DNA from: Symbiodinium natans
Lineage: Eukaryota; Sar; Dinophyceae; Suessiales; Symbiodiniaceae
DNA: 64,000 bases
Reading direction: 5' to 3'
Assembly (NCBI GenBank): GCA_905221605.1
Contig: CAJNDS010002346.1
Span: 1,079,240-1,143,239, forward strand
Shown here: positions 10,374-22,850 of the stretch, piece after piece
Numbering within the stretch: position 1 is the stretch's first letter
Layout of the letters: each line of letters opens with the position of its first letter
Notes under the pieces: model-generated
Databases searched by the model: none
The model's input: only the letters and a program-made list of their open reading frames with translations
Told to the model about the DNA's origin: nothing
Translations under genes and position numbers: made by a program

Positions 10374-10859
10374 GAGTCCTAATCCCTTGAGTTAAGGGAA
10401 AGGTTGTTTTCTGGGAACCCTCTGGGTAGGACACTTCTAAGGAGCTTCAATGAAAGACTTGGGCCTAGATGGTGTGTGGGGAAGTGCAAGCATTATGCAC
10501 GGTCCATGAGGCCGTTTTGCCTCTGAGGGCGTGCAGTTGGGTCGGGCCCATTCTTGGTAGCTTAGATTTCGGCTAGCAGGTTTACTACTTCTGAAGCTTC
10601 GATGTTAACCCGCAACCCTAAACCCTACACCCTGAACCCGAACATGCCCCCCCGATCCATCGCCACATTTCTCCATGACCTGCAGCACGAGCCATCACAA
10701 AGCACGGAATCCTTGGGTGCAACACGGACCCTGAGCCCTAGGCCCGAGAAAGCTTTGCCTAAGCCCCGGTAAGCTGCAACAATTCAACCCGAACCCTAAA
10801 CCCTAAACCCTAACCCTAAACCCTTGATCCCTTGCAAACTCCCCAAAGCCTGCCAATTT

Positions 10860-11105
10860 CAAGAGGCCCAAACCCCCAAACCCCAAACCCCAAACCCCAA
10901 GCCCCAAACCCCAAACCCCAAACCCCAAGCCCCAAACCCCAAACCCAAAACCCCAAACCCCAAACCCCAAACCCCGAACCCCGAACCCCAAACCCCAAAC
11001 CCCGACCCCCAAACCCCAAACCCCGAACCCCGAACCCCGAACCCCAACCCAAAACCCCAAACCCCAAACCCCCAAACCCCCAAACCCTCAACCCTCAACC
11101 CTAAA
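10860..11105. repeat. CCCCAAA heptamer array
   Basis: Degenerate array of CCCCAAA/CCCCGAA/CCCCAAG, a drifted telomere-type repeat. Open frames on both strands (PNPKPQT or GFGVWGL repeats) are repeat artefacts. Confidence 0.95.
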
Positions 11106-11134
11106 CCCTAACCCCTACGTGTAGGAGGTCCCAG

Positions 11135-11191
11135 GCCACAGCTCTTGGCCTTCTTCTGCATGCTTCCATCATGTTGGCTGCAACTTCCCAG
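11135..11191 (+). CDS. candidate exon
   Basis: GTCCCAG|G acceptor and CAG|GTATCC donor bound 19 codons, ATALGLLLHASIMLAATSQ. An in-frame ATG lies inside. Gene unknown. Confidence 0.42.
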
Positions 11192-11915
11192 GTATCCGAA
11201 GCCGAAGTCTTTTCGGGCTCGTAGGGTTTAGGGTTTAGGGTTTAGGGTGTAGGGTTTAGGGTTTCGGGTTTAGGGTTTAGCTTGTAAGGTTTGCTAGGTT
11301 TCTCTGGGGCGTGGTATGTGGGGTCCTGGAGTCTTATAGGGTCTATAGGGTTTGACGGGCTTTACGTTTTTGTTGTTGTAGGGTTTGGAGTTTGGGTCTG
11401 GTGTTGGAGCTATGTCCGGCCCTGGGCCGAAGCCCACCACCAAAGGGTTGGGTTCATCACGGCGCGATAGCTTAGTTCAGGACTCTACCTCACATCAGAA
11501 TAGGATCCCTCTTATAGCTGACAGTTGAAGAGGCGTAAACTGAGGGGTCTTGCGCTCGTTGGGTGCGGCCGTGCTGTGCAGCTGTTGAACCCTTCACCCT
11601 CGAAACCCGAATCCCATCCGATGATGTCATTTCGCGTAGTTTAATAAGCCCTAAACCCTAGCCCTAAACCCTAGCCCTAAACCCTAGCCTTACACCCGTT
11701 TATACTACGTCTTAAGACTGAGAGGATGATACTGGCAAGGCAGTAGAATCTCCACACGCTCCACACGCAGAGTCGAAGGCTGGCCAGGCTGCACTGAAAA
11801 CTTGAGGTTTAGGGTTTAGGGTCTGGGGTTCAGGGTTTAGGGTTTAGGGTTTAGGGTTTAGGGTCTAGGGTTTAGGGTTTGGGGCTTGGGGGATTTAGGG
11901 TTTAAGGGATTTAGG

Positions 11916-12012
11916 GTTGGGATGTTCCCCCTTCTACTAAGAGTCCTTAACAGGGATATATAGTACCCCCGATTGCAATCCTTATCAAGGACTGTTTGTA
12001 TCAGGGGGAACT
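11916..12012. mobile_element. MITE family 2 copy
   Basis: Left end TGGGATGTTCCCCCTTCTAC and right end AAGGACTGTTTGTATCAGGG form the arms; about 40 bases separate them. Confidence 0.85.
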
Positions 12013-12108
12013 GTAGGGTTTCTCGGCCCTGCTGCAAAAAAAAAAAAGTAGGGGTTTAGGGTTTACGGTTTAGGGTTTAGGGTTTAGGGTTTAGGGTTTC
12101 ATGTGCAG

Positions 12109-12125
12109 GCAGCTCGACGCCCGAT
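12109..12125 (+). CDS. possible micro-exon
   Basis: GTGCAG|G acceptor; a GC donor within ATGCAAGG would give AARRP(M) and match phase between the exons at 11135 and 12496. A longer reading in another phase (QLDARCKAPPRPLPSKDPE to 12166) is equally possible. Confidence 0.22.
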
Positions 12126-12495
12126 GCAAGGCTCCTCCTCGGCCCCTCCCTTCTAAAGACCCTGAGGCCCAGTCGGTGCATCAGTCTCCATGAAGGACAT
12201 TATGTGTGGTGTTGTCATAGAAACTTTCTGAGAGTCTTCGGACCCCTGGCATCTGCAGCCGTTTCACTCGTCTAGCCTGCAGCCGCGCGGCATTTGCCTC
12301 ACACGTGACAAGGTTGTTTTTTTTGTTGAAGGGCCTCTCGTTTGAACATCATGATTTAGGGTTTAGGGTTCAGGGTTTTCAGTGTTTGGGCTTGATGGTT
12401 GGGCCCGTCTGCGGGCGCACCGCCAGAACGGGCCAGGCACGTGCTCTGCGCACTCGCACTGCCCGGGGCTCATGTGTCTGCCCCGGCCTCCGAAG

Positions 12496-12578
12496 GAGGC
12501 CACAGCAGCTTGAGGAGCTTCCGGGGAGCGTTGTGGATTTCCAGAGGATCCAGAGACGCCACTTTGATGTACCCTGGG
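12496..12578 (+). CDS. candidate exon
   Basis: CGAAG|G acceptor, GT donor. Encodes RPQQLEELPGSVVDFQRIQR then RHFDVPW. Its one leftover base joins exactly to the exon at 12806. Family not recognised. Confidence 0.5.
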
Positions 12579-12641
12579 GTTATAGTGTCGTGAGCGCCGT
12601 GACCCTAAACCCCCCGGACAGGGCCCCAGAACGTCCTGACA

Positions 12642-12757
12642 CCTAAACCCTAAACCCTAAACCCTAAACCCTAAACCCTAAACCCTAAACCCTAAACCCT
12701 AAACCCTAAACCCTAAACCCTAAACCCTAAACCCTAAACCCTAAACCCTAAACCCTG
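12642..12757. repeat. CCCTAAA tract before an acceptor
   Basis: Uniform array of about 16 units in the intron between the candidate exons at 12496 and 12806. Confidence 0.97.
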
Positions 12758-12805
12758 CCAGGGTCCATTGAAGCAGAGTAGCCAGGTTTTGCTTGCCATG
12801 CGCAG

Positions 12806-12869
12806 GCATCGGGGCCGTCCCAGATGGCCTCAGTACAAGGGGATTTGCCCAGATGCTTCGGACAGAAAA
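12806..12869 (+). CDS. candidate exon
   Basis: GCGCAG|G acceptor; GC donor. Encodes (G)IGAVPDGLSTRGFAQMLRTE plus two bases. Joins in phase to both neighbours. Confidence 0.55.
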
Positions 12870-12872
12870 GCT

Positions 12873-12959
12873 AGGGTATAGGGTTTAGGGTTTAGGGTTT
12901 AGGGTTTAGGGTTTAGGGTTTAGGGTTTAGGGTTTAGGGTTTAGGGTTTAGGGTTTAGG
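12873..12959. repeat. TTTAGGG tract next to a donor site
   Basis: Sense-orientation array directly after the exon ending at 12869. Confidence 0.96.
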
Positions 12960-13234
12960 TATGATAAGGTATGTGTTTGTGTGTGTATATATATATATAT
13001 GTACTTATAAACCCGTATGCCCCCCCCAAAACCCTAAGCCTTTAGGGGGATGTAAGGAGAGACCCCTAGTATACCTTTATACCTAAGTAGTCCCAACGTA
13101 GCCCCAATGTAGCCCCTAAGGTCCTTTATAAGGGTCCCTCCTTTAGCTCCCTAAACCCTAAACCCCAAACCCTCAACCCTCAACCCTCAACCCTCAACCC
13201 TAAACCCTAAACCCTAAACCCTAACCCCTTCCAG

Positions 13235-13309
13235 GCGCGGAGGGCTCAAGACACGTCAGGCAGTAGAACTCCGGGTCCTGCCCTCCATGTCGGCCCAGCA
13301 GCTAAGCAA
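13235..13309 (+). CDS. candidate exon
   Basis: CTTCCAG|G acceptor. Encodes (K)RGGLKTRQAVELRVLPSMSA then QQLS; the end is set by a GC donor that gives phase 2 for the exon at 14880. The frame stays open to about 13335, so the end is uncertain. Confidence 0.5.
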
Positions 13310-14285
13310 GCTGCACAGCTGCACAGCATTCTCCCTAAACCCTAAACCCTAAACCCTAAACCCTAAACCCTAAACCCTAAACCCTAAACCCTAAACCCTA
13401 AACCCTAAACCCGAAACCCGAAACCCGAAAACCTGAACCTTTGCTGGTTTAGGGTTGGGTGTTTAGGGTCTAGTGGTTAGCAAAAAAAGGGGTTTCGGGT
13501 GTAGGGTTTAAAGTTCCTTGCACAAAAGGGTTTAGGGTTTGGGGTTTGGGGTGTAGGGTTTGGGGTTTAGGGCGAGAAGGATTGTGGGGATGAATCTGTT
13601 TCTTACCCTGGATGCAGGGACATGCAGGGACGCCATGGCCTCTGCGTCAAGGGCTTGAAGGGGAGAGAGAAGGGGTTCTGCAAGAGTTTGGCTTTGGGCT
13701 TTCTTTAGGGTTGTGGGACTTTTTCCCTGTATCCCCCTACATATAGATTTTCCCTTTCAGGGGGTTTATTGGAACCCCACACCCTAAACCCTAAACCCTA
13801 AACCCTACTGTCCTCATGCCCCACTAACAACCAGTAAGAAGCAGCAACGCCACGGATCAAAATGGGTTTAGGGCTTGGGGTTGAAAGGGTCTAAAGGGTT
13901 AAGGGGCTCAAAAGGGGTTTGGGGCCGTTTAGGGTTTTACAAAGGATAGGGGTTTGGGGGTTTCAAAGGGTTTTCAATGGGCTTCAATTTAAAGGGTTTA
14001 GAAGGGGCTTAGAGGGGTTTAGGGCTTACAAGGGTTCAGAAGGGCTTAGAAGGGGCTTAGGGGTGTAAAAACGGTTCAAGAGGGCTGAAAGAAAGGGCTT
14101 CAGGCTTGAAAGGTTCAGGGTTGAGTTTTTGGGGCTTAGGCTTTGGGGTTTCGGGTTTAGGGTTGATAGCTTAGGGGAGGTTTTTTGTTGCGCCCGAACC
14201 AGGGGGACTGCACCACAACAGAGGCCCCCCCCCCCCCCCCCCATCAAAAGCCCCAAATCAGAAGCCCGAGACTCCTAGACCCCCG

Positions 14286-14519
14286 AAACCCTAAACCCCG
14301 AAAACCCCCGAAACCCCGAAACCCTAAACCCTAAACCCTAATACCCTATACCCTAAGCCCTAAACCCTAAACCCTAAACCCTAAACCCTAAACCCTAAAC
14401 CCCAAACCCTAAACCCTAAACCCTAAACCCTAAACCCTAAACCCTGAACCCTGAACCCTAAACCCTAAACCCTAAACCCTAAACCCTAAACCCTAAACCC
14501 CGAAACCCGAAGCCCTAAA
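14286..14519. repeat. CCCTAAA/CCCCGAAA tract
   Basis: Long antisense-orientation array with variants, preceded by a C18 homopolymer near 14225. Confidence 0.95.
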
Positions 14520-14879
14520 CTTGGCACCATCCTCACCACCACATTCCCAAAAGGCCCATCGGAAAGCAAGGAAAAAACCACTGCTGAGGGTTGAGGGTTT
14601 AGGGTTTAGGGTTTAGGGTTTAGGGTTTAGGGTTTAGGGTTTAGGGTTTCTGAACCCCTATACACGCTCTATACTCTCAACCCCTAAACCCGAGAACCCT
14701 GAACCTTTCATCCATACATCGCCGTTTCCGGGAAATCGAACAGAGGCCCTGAACCCTAAACCCTAAACCCTAAACCCTAAACCTTAAACCCTAAACCCTA
14801 AACCCTAAACCCTAAACCCTAAACCCGAAACCCTAAACCCTAAACCCTAAACCCTGCTGAACCCTCGCGGGCGGCAGAG

Positions 14880-14928
14880 GTCGATCTCGCTCCCCGGGCT
14901 CCTCAAGATCGGGACGGAGAAGCCCAAG
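14880..14928 (+). CDS. candidate exon
   Basis: GGCAGAG|G acceptor; donor AAG|GTTTAGGG, where the GT is the first telomere-type unit itself. Encodes (K)SISLPGLLKIGTEKPK. Phase 0 at the end fits the terminal exon at 27477. Confidence 0.45.
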
Positions 14929-15161
14929 GTTTAGGGTTTAGGGTTTGGGATTTGGGGTTTAGGGTTTAGGGTTTAGGGTTTGGGGTTTAGGGTTTCGGGT
15001 TTAGGGTTGAGGATTCAGAGTTTAGGGGAGGAGCCTGGGTTATTCAGTCGGAATTGCAAAGTTTGACCTTTTTGTTTTTGGAAGCGGCGCCTCTGAGGGG
15101 CCCTGCGAGTAACCACATTTTCAGGGGTTCGGGGTGGGGGGGGGTGTGGCTGAGCAAAATA

Positions 15162-15200
15162 GGGTCTATTTAGAAGCTACCGCCTGGGATTATAAATCAA
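15162..15200. mobile_element. MITE family 7, half copy (left boundary)
   Basis: GGGTCTATTTAGAAGCT followed by GGGATTATAAATCA matches one arm of the complete copy at 25938-26031; the other arm is missing here. Confidence 0.75.
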
Positions 15201-15439
15201 TTTTAGCATATCCAAGACAACCCAGCTACTTCTCCAACAACGTCTCACGCATATGCGCACTTAGACAACTCATTTCGGACTGATAAATGTTTTGGCTCTT
15301 GCAATCTCAGACCCTAAGCCCGGAACCCTGACCACAAATTCGTACACTCTAAAACCCTACACAAGAAACTCTATACCGTATTTCCTAAACTCTAACTCCT
15401 AAACCCAGAATCTAGAAAGAAAAGGAGGAAAAAGAAAGA

Positions 15440-16190
15440 ATCATGTGCAGACGTTCCTGTGTTCCTATCTTCGGAGTTCTTCTATTCCTATCTCTGCTGA
15501 TTTTTCAGAATGGAAGGAGGGCTTCATTTTCCCTCTCACTTTTCCTTTCACTTTTCTTTTCTCACTCCAAGCAGAAGGGAGAAGACAAGGGAGAGAGGTG
15601 AGAGATAGAGAGCCCCTTACAGCTCAATAAATAGAAAGGTGACCAAAATGGATGAAAAGATCGCCTGCTTTCATTTCTAAACGGCCTGTCCCCGCCTTCT
15701 TTTCTTTGCACAGTGCAGACATAAATAAACACGAAAGAAGAAAGAGGGCCTTTCCCTACTATTTCCTTCGCTATCCTGGAATCCTGGTTCGGAAAAGAAA
15801 GGAACAGCTACCAGCCCCCCTCCCGACTTTCATCTTTCCATTTCTTTTGTTTCGTCACGCTCAAACGGACAGAAGAAGGGCGGCCTCTAGTGTTTCCTCG
15901 CCTCCTTCTGCACTGTTATAACTTCCTTTCTTTTCTCTTCTGTTGCTTTGTGTGACAGGTGCGGGGGCATTTCTTTCACTTTTCCCATCGAAGAAAGGCT
16001 CCCTTCCTATCCGCATATTTTCTTTTCTCTTCCTTCCGAAAAAGACTATAAGAGGCAGGGATAAACAGAATGAAAGAGGAGTCTCCTTTTGCTTTCCGAC
16101 TACCTTCTCACCACAAAAAGGAACCCTTCTCTTTCTTCCCTTGACTTTCTTTTATCTTGTTTGCATTCTACGTTTCCCACTAAGAAAATG
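15440..16190. repeat. inverted arm of the purine-rich repeat
   Basis: Pyrimidine-rich on the + strand. Its reverse complement matches parts of 18165-19210, for example the GTGGTGAGAAGGTAGTCGG and CCCTCCTTCCATTCTGAAAA stretches. Apparent open frames here are low-complexity shadows. Confidence 0.8.
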
Positions 16191-17269
16191 AGACAATGAT
16201 GAAGATAAGTGAAGAAAGATCACCTGCCTGCACGCAGGTTCTCGGGAGCTTGTCTCGACCGGGCTGTCCCTCCTTTCCCCGCACGTCCCTTCGCTTGTCC
16301 CCATTGATCTCTCGCGTCTCTTCCCTTTGCACTCTCTCGCCTCTGGCCCGCCTTCCATGCTGAAAATGCTGAAGAGATACGAAAAGAAGAGCTCATGATT
16401 CTTTCTCATTTCTTCTTCTTTATCATTCCCATATGAGTAAAGAAGAAAGATTAGGAGAGAGAGCCCTGCGGCAATTCCTGTTTTGGGCGGAAGAAAAGAA
16501 ACAAAGAGATAATAAGAGAGAAGAACGAATAAGAAGGTGCCGGGAACGAAGATGGAAACTGCTCCTTCACCCTGGTCTATCGCTTCCTTTTCGAATTTTT
16601 TCGGAAGGAAGATCGAAGAAGATAGTGGGAAAAAAGGAGTGAAGTGCCCGTAGAAGGGAGAAAGTGAAAGGGATGCCCCCGCAACTTTCATATTTTGATA
16701 AGAATGCAAGCGCCAGCAGAGAAGAAAGGAAGAGAGAATAACGAGGAAAGAGCGGAAACCGAGGAGATTAGGAGCCAGGTTTCCCTGATTGATTCTCGTC
16801 ACTTTTCTCTGTTTTGGGAAGGTAAAGGGCTTTATATCTCCCACCTCTCTCCCTTGTCTTTTTGGTTGGAGTGAGAAAATATAAAGAAAAGCGAAAGGAA
16901 AAGTGAGAGGGAGAAAGAAGCCCTCCTTCCATTCTGAAAAATCTACCGATTTAGAGACAGGAATAGGGGACAATATGGAAATGATTCTTTCTTATTTCTT
17001 CACGTTGTAAGAGACAAAAGAAAAGTGAAAGGAAAAGTGAGAAGGAGAAAGGACGCAGAGATAGGAATAGAAACACTCAGAAGAGACACAGTCTCAGACA
17101 AGATAATTTGCTGACTTGTGATTGCGTGGCTGCCTTGGCAAGAGTTGTTGCTGGAATGGCTTTTGGGAAGAAAGTCGGAGGTGCACTTTTCGATCCAGGC
17201 GTGTTTCGCGAGCCGCAGCTTCTGGCCTCCTCTTGCTTGGGCGTGGCCAAGCGCCAGGGAGCAGAAATG

Positions 17270-17545
17270 CTGCGTTTTTCAAGTTTCAAATTCGTTTCTG
17301 TAGTTTCAGACTAGTTGCAAAATAGTTTCAAAATCCAGTTGCAAAATCGTTGTTAAGGGGAAACTGCGTTTTTCTACGCGCAATTGCAAAACATGCAGAA
17401 GTTCTGGTTTTCAACAAGCGCGGACAGAAATTGCAGCTCCTCCTTAACAGCGATATTTCAACTGGATTTTGAAACTAGTTTGAAACTGACTTGAGACTAA
17501 TTTGAAACTATGGAAACGATTTTGAAACTCGAAACACTACCATAT
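17270..17545. repeat. foldback (hairpin) element, copy 1
   Basis: GTTTCAAAATCCAGTTGC at 17328 onward pairs with CAACTGGATTTTGAAAC at 17459 onward, and many AGTTTCAAA/TTTGAAACT motifs lie outside them. Resembles a long-TIR foldback element. Confidence 0.75.
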
Positions 17546-17568
17546 TCCGGACTTTCTGCCCCCCTCCT

Positions 17569-18916
17569 GGCCCCTCACATATGGCCCTCACGCACGGGAA
17601 GTTGACTTTGGTCAGGCGTGACTAGAGACCAGAGCTTCCGAAAGCTTGCCAATCTCCGGACAGTAGGAATAGAGGAATGTGTGGAAATGATTCTTTCCTA
17701 GTTCTTCATCTTCTTTCTCCTTTCCCTATGTATGAGAAAAGAAGACAGACAAGGAGAGAGCCCCCTGCAATTAGGAATTTCCCCAGAAGAGAAAGCGAAA
17801 GGGATGCCCCCGCAACTTTCACGTTTTTGAGAAGAATGTAAGCACCAAAAGAGAAGAGAAAGGAAAAGAGAATAGCGAGGAAAGAGGCAAGGAAACACAG
17901 GAGGCAGCCCCTCCGCTTGCTTCTTGAATGAAAAAGACATCGGAGAAATGGAAACATGAAATTGAGAGGGAAGTTGCGCTTTTCCTTGCTGAAGAACAAA
18001 GCAATTCCAAAGAACATGGAAAGCACAAGGAATGTACTGGGAAAGGTAGGGAAAGGGATTCTTCCCCCTGACTTTTTTGCTTTCCTTCAATCTGCGATGT
18101 AAAGGGAAAGATGCAGCGGACAGGTCTGAAAATACAGGCAGGTGATCTTTTTTCCTTATTGTCATCATTGTCTCTTTTTCTCAGTGGGAAACGTCTCATT
18201 TTCTCAGCGGGAAACGTAAAGTGCAAAAAGATAAAAGAAAGAAAGTAGGGAAGAGTTGGAAGGTTCCTTTTTGTGGTGAGAAGGTAGTCGGAAAGCAACA
18301 GGAGACTCCTCTTTCATTCTGTTTATCCCTACCTCTTATAGTCTTTTTGGGAAGCAAGAGGGAAGAACATACGCGGATAGGAAGGCAGCCTTTCTTTGAT
18401 GGGGAAAAGGAAAGGGATGCACTGCCCCCTCAATTTTCATGTTGATAAGAATGTAAGCACCAGGAGAGAAGAAAGGAAGAGAGAATAGCGAGGAAAGAGG
18501 CAAGGAAACACATGAGATTAGGAGTCAGGTTCCGGTGATTGATGTTCGTCTCTTGTCTTCTTTTTGAGAAGGTCGCTTTTGGTTGGAGGAAGAAGTCCGC
18601 CTTCCATTTTGAAGAATCTGCAGAGATAGGAATTGAAGAAATCACAAGAGACACGGATAGAGGACATTATAGACATGATTCTTTCTTATTCATTCATCTT
18701 CTTTCTTCTTTCCCTATATGAACACAGAACAAAGACAAGGAGAGAGAGCCTCCTGCAATTGGGAATTTCCCCAGAAGAGACAAAGTGAAAGGGATGTCCC
18801 CCGCACCTTTCACACTTTTGAGAAGAATGTAAGCAACAGAAGAGAAGAGAAAGGAACTCATAATAGTGAGCAGGGAGGCGAGGAAAGACTGGAGGCAGAC
18901 CTTCTTTCCGGTTGAG
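17569..18916. repeat. 1.35 kb unit, copy 1
   Basis: Starts near GGCCCCTCACATATGGCC and ends near TTCTTTCCGGTTGA. More diverged than copies 2 and 3. Confidence 0.85.
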
Positions 18917-19499
18917 CAGGACGAAACAAGAGAATGTAAGATGTAAGTCGGGAGGGAGGCTGGTAGCCGTTCCTTTCTTTTCCGAACCAAAGACAAAGAG
19001 GAAGGAAGGCAGGATAGGTTTCCGTGATTGATTTTCGTCACCTCTCTATGTTTTGAGAAGGTAAAGGGCGTTCTATCTCTCACCCCTCTCCCTTGTCTTC
19101 TTGGTTGGAGTGAGAAAATATAAAAAAAGCGAAAGGAAAAGTGAGAGGGAGAAAGAAGCCCTCCTTCCATTCTGAAAAATCTGCAGATTTAGAGACAGGA
19201 ATAGGGGACAATATGGAAATGATTCTTTCTTATTTCTTCACGTTGTCTCCTTTCCCTATATGACTCCCTTGCGATTTCCCTTTTGGTTGGAGTGAGAAGA
19301 GACAAAAGAAAAGTGAAAGGACAAGTGAGAAGAAGAAAGGATGCAGAGAAAGGAATAGAACAACTCAGAAGAGACACAGTCTCAGACAAGATAATTTACT
19401 GACTTGTGATTGCGTGGCTGCCTTGGCAAGAGTTGTTGCTGGTTTCGCGAGCCGCGGCTTCTAGCCTCCTCTTGCTTGGGCGTGGCCAAGCGCCAGGGA

Positions 19500-19795
19500 G
19501 CAGAAATGCTGCGTTCTTCAAGTTTCAAATTCGTTTCTGTAGTTTCAGACTAGTTGCAAAACAGTTTCAAAATCCAGTTGCGAATTCGTTGTTAAGGGGA
19601 AACTGCGTTTTTCTACGCGCAATTGCAAAAAATGCAGGAATCTCTAGAGGTTCTGGTTTTCAACAAGCGCGGACAGAAATTGCAGCTCCTCCTTAACAGC
19701 GATATTTCAACTGGATTTTGAAACTAGTTTGAAACTGACTTGAGACTAATTTGAAACTATGGAAACGATTTTGAAACTCGAAACACTACCATATT
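19500..19795. repeat. foldback element, copy 2
   Basis: Near-identical to the copy at 17270, with a small insertion (TCTCTAGAGG) near 19641. Confidence 0.75.
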
Positions 19796-19817
19796 CCGGA
19801 CTTTCTGCCCCCCTCCT

Positions 19818-21166
19818 GGCCCCTCACATATGGCCCTCACGCACGGGAAGTTGACTTTGGTCAGGCGTGACTAGAGACCAGAGCTTCCGAAAGCTTGCCA
19901 ATCTCCGGACAGTAGGAATAGAGGAATGTGTGGAAATGATTCTTTCCTAGTTCTTCATCTTCTTTCTCCTTTCCCTATGTATGAGAAAAGAAGACAGACA
20001 AGGAGAGAGAGCCCCCTGCAATTGGGAATTTCCCCAGAAGAGAGAAAGCGAAAGGGATGCCCCCACAACTTTCACGTTTTTCATAAGAATGTAAGCACCA
20101 AGAGAGAAGAGAAAGGAAAAGAGAATAGCGAGGAAAGAGGCAAGGAAACACAGGAGGCAGCCCCTCCGCTTGCTTCTTGAATGAAAAAGACATCGGAGAA
20201 ATGGAAACATGAAATTGAGAGGGAAGTTGCGCTTTTCCTTGCTGAAGAACAAAGCAATTCCAAAGAACATGGAAAGCACAAGGAATGAACTGGGAAAGGT
20301 AGGGAAAGGGATTCTTCCCTTTTTTTGCTTTCCTTCAATCTGCGATGTAAAGGGAAAAGATGCAGCGGACAGGTCTGAAAATACAGGCAGGTGATCTTTT
20401 TTCCTTATTGTCATCATTGTCTCTTTTTCTCAGTGGGAAACGTCTCATTTTCTCAGCGGGAAACGTAAAGTGCAAAAAGATAAAAGAAAGAAAGTAGGGA
20501 AGAGTGGGAAGGTTCCTTTTTGTGGTGAGAAGGTAGTCGGAAAGCAACAGGAGACTCCTCTTTCATTCTGTTTACCCCTACCTCTTATAGTCTTTTCGGA
20601 AGGAAGAGGGAAGAACATACGCGGATAGGAAGGCAGCCTTTCTTTGATGGGGAAAGGAAAGGGATGCGCTGCCCCCTCAATTTTCATGTTGATGGGAATG
20701 TAAGCACCGGGAGAGAAGAAAGGAAGAGAGAATAGCGAGGAAAGAGGCAAGGAAACACAGGAGATTAGGAGTCAGGTTCCGGTGATTGATGTTCGTCTCT
20801 TGTCTTCTTTTTGAGAAGGTCGCTTTTGGTTGGAGGAAGAAGTCCGCCTTCCATTTTGAAGAATCTGCAGAGATAGGAATTGAAGAAATCACAAGAGACA
20901 CGGATAGAGGACATTATAGACTTGATTCTGTTTTATTTATTCATCTTCTATCTTCATTCCCTATATGAACACAGAACAAAGACAAGGAGAGAGAGCCTCC
21001 TGCAATTGGGAATTTCCCCAGAAGAGACAAAGTGAAAGGGATGTCCCCCGCACCTTTCACACTTTTGAGAAGAATGTAAGCAACAGAAGAGAAGAGAAAG
21101 GAACTCATAATAGTGAGCAGGGAGGCGAGGAAAGACTGGAGGCAGACCTTCTTTCCGGTTGACCTG
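19818..21166. repeat. 1.35 kb unit, copy 2
   Basis: Directly abuts copy 3; the junction near 21158-21180 reads GGTTGACCTGGCCCCTCAC. Offset to copy 3 is 1348-1349 bases. Confidence 0.92.
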
Positions 21167-22514
21167 GCCCCTCACATATGGCCCTCACGCACGGGAAGTT
21201 GACTTTGGTCAGGCGTGACTAGAGACCAGAGCTTCCGAAAGCTTGCCAATCTCCGGACAGTAGGAATAGAGGAATGTGTGGAAATGATTCTTTCCTAGTT
21301 CTTCATCTTCTTTCTCCTTTCCCTATGTATGAGAAAAGAAGACAGACAAGGAGAGAGAGCCCCCTGCAATTGGGAATTTCCCCAGAAGAGAGAAAGCGAA
21401 AGGGATGCCCCCACAACTTTCACGTTTTTCATAAGAATGTAAGCACCAAGAGAGAAGAGAAAGGAAAAGAGAATAGCGAGGAAAGAGGCAAGGAAACACA
21501 GGAGGCAGCCCCTCCGCTTGCTTCTTGAATGAAAAAGACATCGGAGAAATGGAAACATGAAATTGAGAGGGAAGTTGCGCTTTTCCTTGCTGAAGAACAA
21601 AGCAATTCCAAAGAACATGGAAAGCACAAGGAATGAACTGGGAAAGGTAGGGAAAGGGATTCTTCCCTCTGACTTTTTTGCTTTCCTTCAATCTGCGATG
21701 TAAAGGGAAAAGATGCAGCGGACAGGTCTGAAAATACAGGCAGGTGATCTTTTTTCCTTATTGTCATCATTGTCTCATTTTCTCAGTGGGAAACGTCTCA
21801 TTTTCTCAGCGGGAAACGTAAAGTGCAAAAAGATAAAAGAAAGAAAGTAGGGAAGAGTGGGAAGGTTCCTTTTTGTGGTGAGAAGGTAGTCGGAAAGCAA
21901 CAGGAGACTCCTCTTTCATTCTGTTTACCCCTACCTCTTATAGTCTTTTCGGAAGGAAGAAGAACATACGCGGATAGGAAGGCAGCCTTTCTTTGATGGG
22001 GAAAGGAAAGGGATGCGCTGCCCCCTCAATTTTCATGTTGATGGGAATGTAAGCACCGGGAGAGAAGAAAGGAAGAGAGAATAGCGAGGAAAGAGGCAAG
22101 GAAACACAGGAGATTAGGAGTCAGGTTCCGGTGATTGATGTTCGTCTCTTGTCTTCTTTTTGAGAAGGTCGCTTTTGGTTGGAGGAAGAAGTCCGCCTTC
22201 CATTTTGAAGAATCTGCAGAGATAGGAATTGAAGAAATCACAAGAGACACGGATAGAGGACATTATAGACTTGATTCTGTTTTATTTATTCATCTTCTAT
22301 CTTCATTCCCTATATGAACACAGAACAAAGACAAGGAGAGAGAGCCTCCTGCAATTGGGAATTTCCCCAGAAGAGACAAAGTGAAAGGGATGTCCCCCGC
22401 ACCTTTCACACTTTTGAGAAGAATGTAAGCAACAGAAGAGAAGTGAAAGGAACTCATAATAGTGAGCAGGGAGGCGAGGAAAGACTGGAGGCAGACCTTC
22501 TTTCCGGGTGAGCA
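21167..22514. repeat. 1.35 kb unit, copy 3
   Basis: Tandem and almost identical to copy 2. The high identity suggests recent duplication or homogenisation. Confidence 0.92.
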
Positions 22515-22619
22515 GGACGAAACAAGAGAATGTAAAGATGTAAGTCGGGAGGGAGGCTGGTAGCCGTTCCTTTCTTTTCCGAACCAAAGACAAAGAGGAA
22601 GGAATGCAGGATAGCGCGT

Positions 22620-22850
22620 AGGATCGCGTAGGAGAGTACGGTGTGTTTTTGTCATTTTTTGGAGATGATACCGCGGTTTCTGGGTACTCTTTTCTCCTGC
22701 ATCTGAAGGCATTCTCACGTACCGTTTTTTATTTGATTTTATACTACACGGGCCCCCAAAATTGGTCAATTTTTGCGATTTTTTACTATGTTGTAGGATT
22801 CTTTGAGCAAATTTTCAGTTTTTACTGATTCTAAGCTAAAAAAGTACATT
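22620..22850. other. unique linker between the two repeat domains
   Basis: AT-rich single-copy sequence between the purine-rich duplications and the ATTAAAATT array. A 61-codon open frame here has no recognisable feature. Confidence 0.6.

Larger units (their letters stand above)
16780..19817. repeat. about 2.25 kb higher-order duplication
   Basis: 16780-17568 reappears at about 19020-19817, and 17569-18916 reappears from 19818, an offset close to 2247-2249 bases. Copies are highly similar with small indels. Confidence 0.85.

Noticed and set aside
10803-11111. Overlapping PNPKPQT and GLGFGVWG open frames
   Set aside because: Translations of the CCCCAAA-type array on both strands.
15445-22769. 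Many open frames of 60-273 codons on both strands
   Set aside because: They lie in low-complexity purine/pyrimidine-rich duplications, repeat with the duplication period, overlap on opposite strands and show no family motifs.
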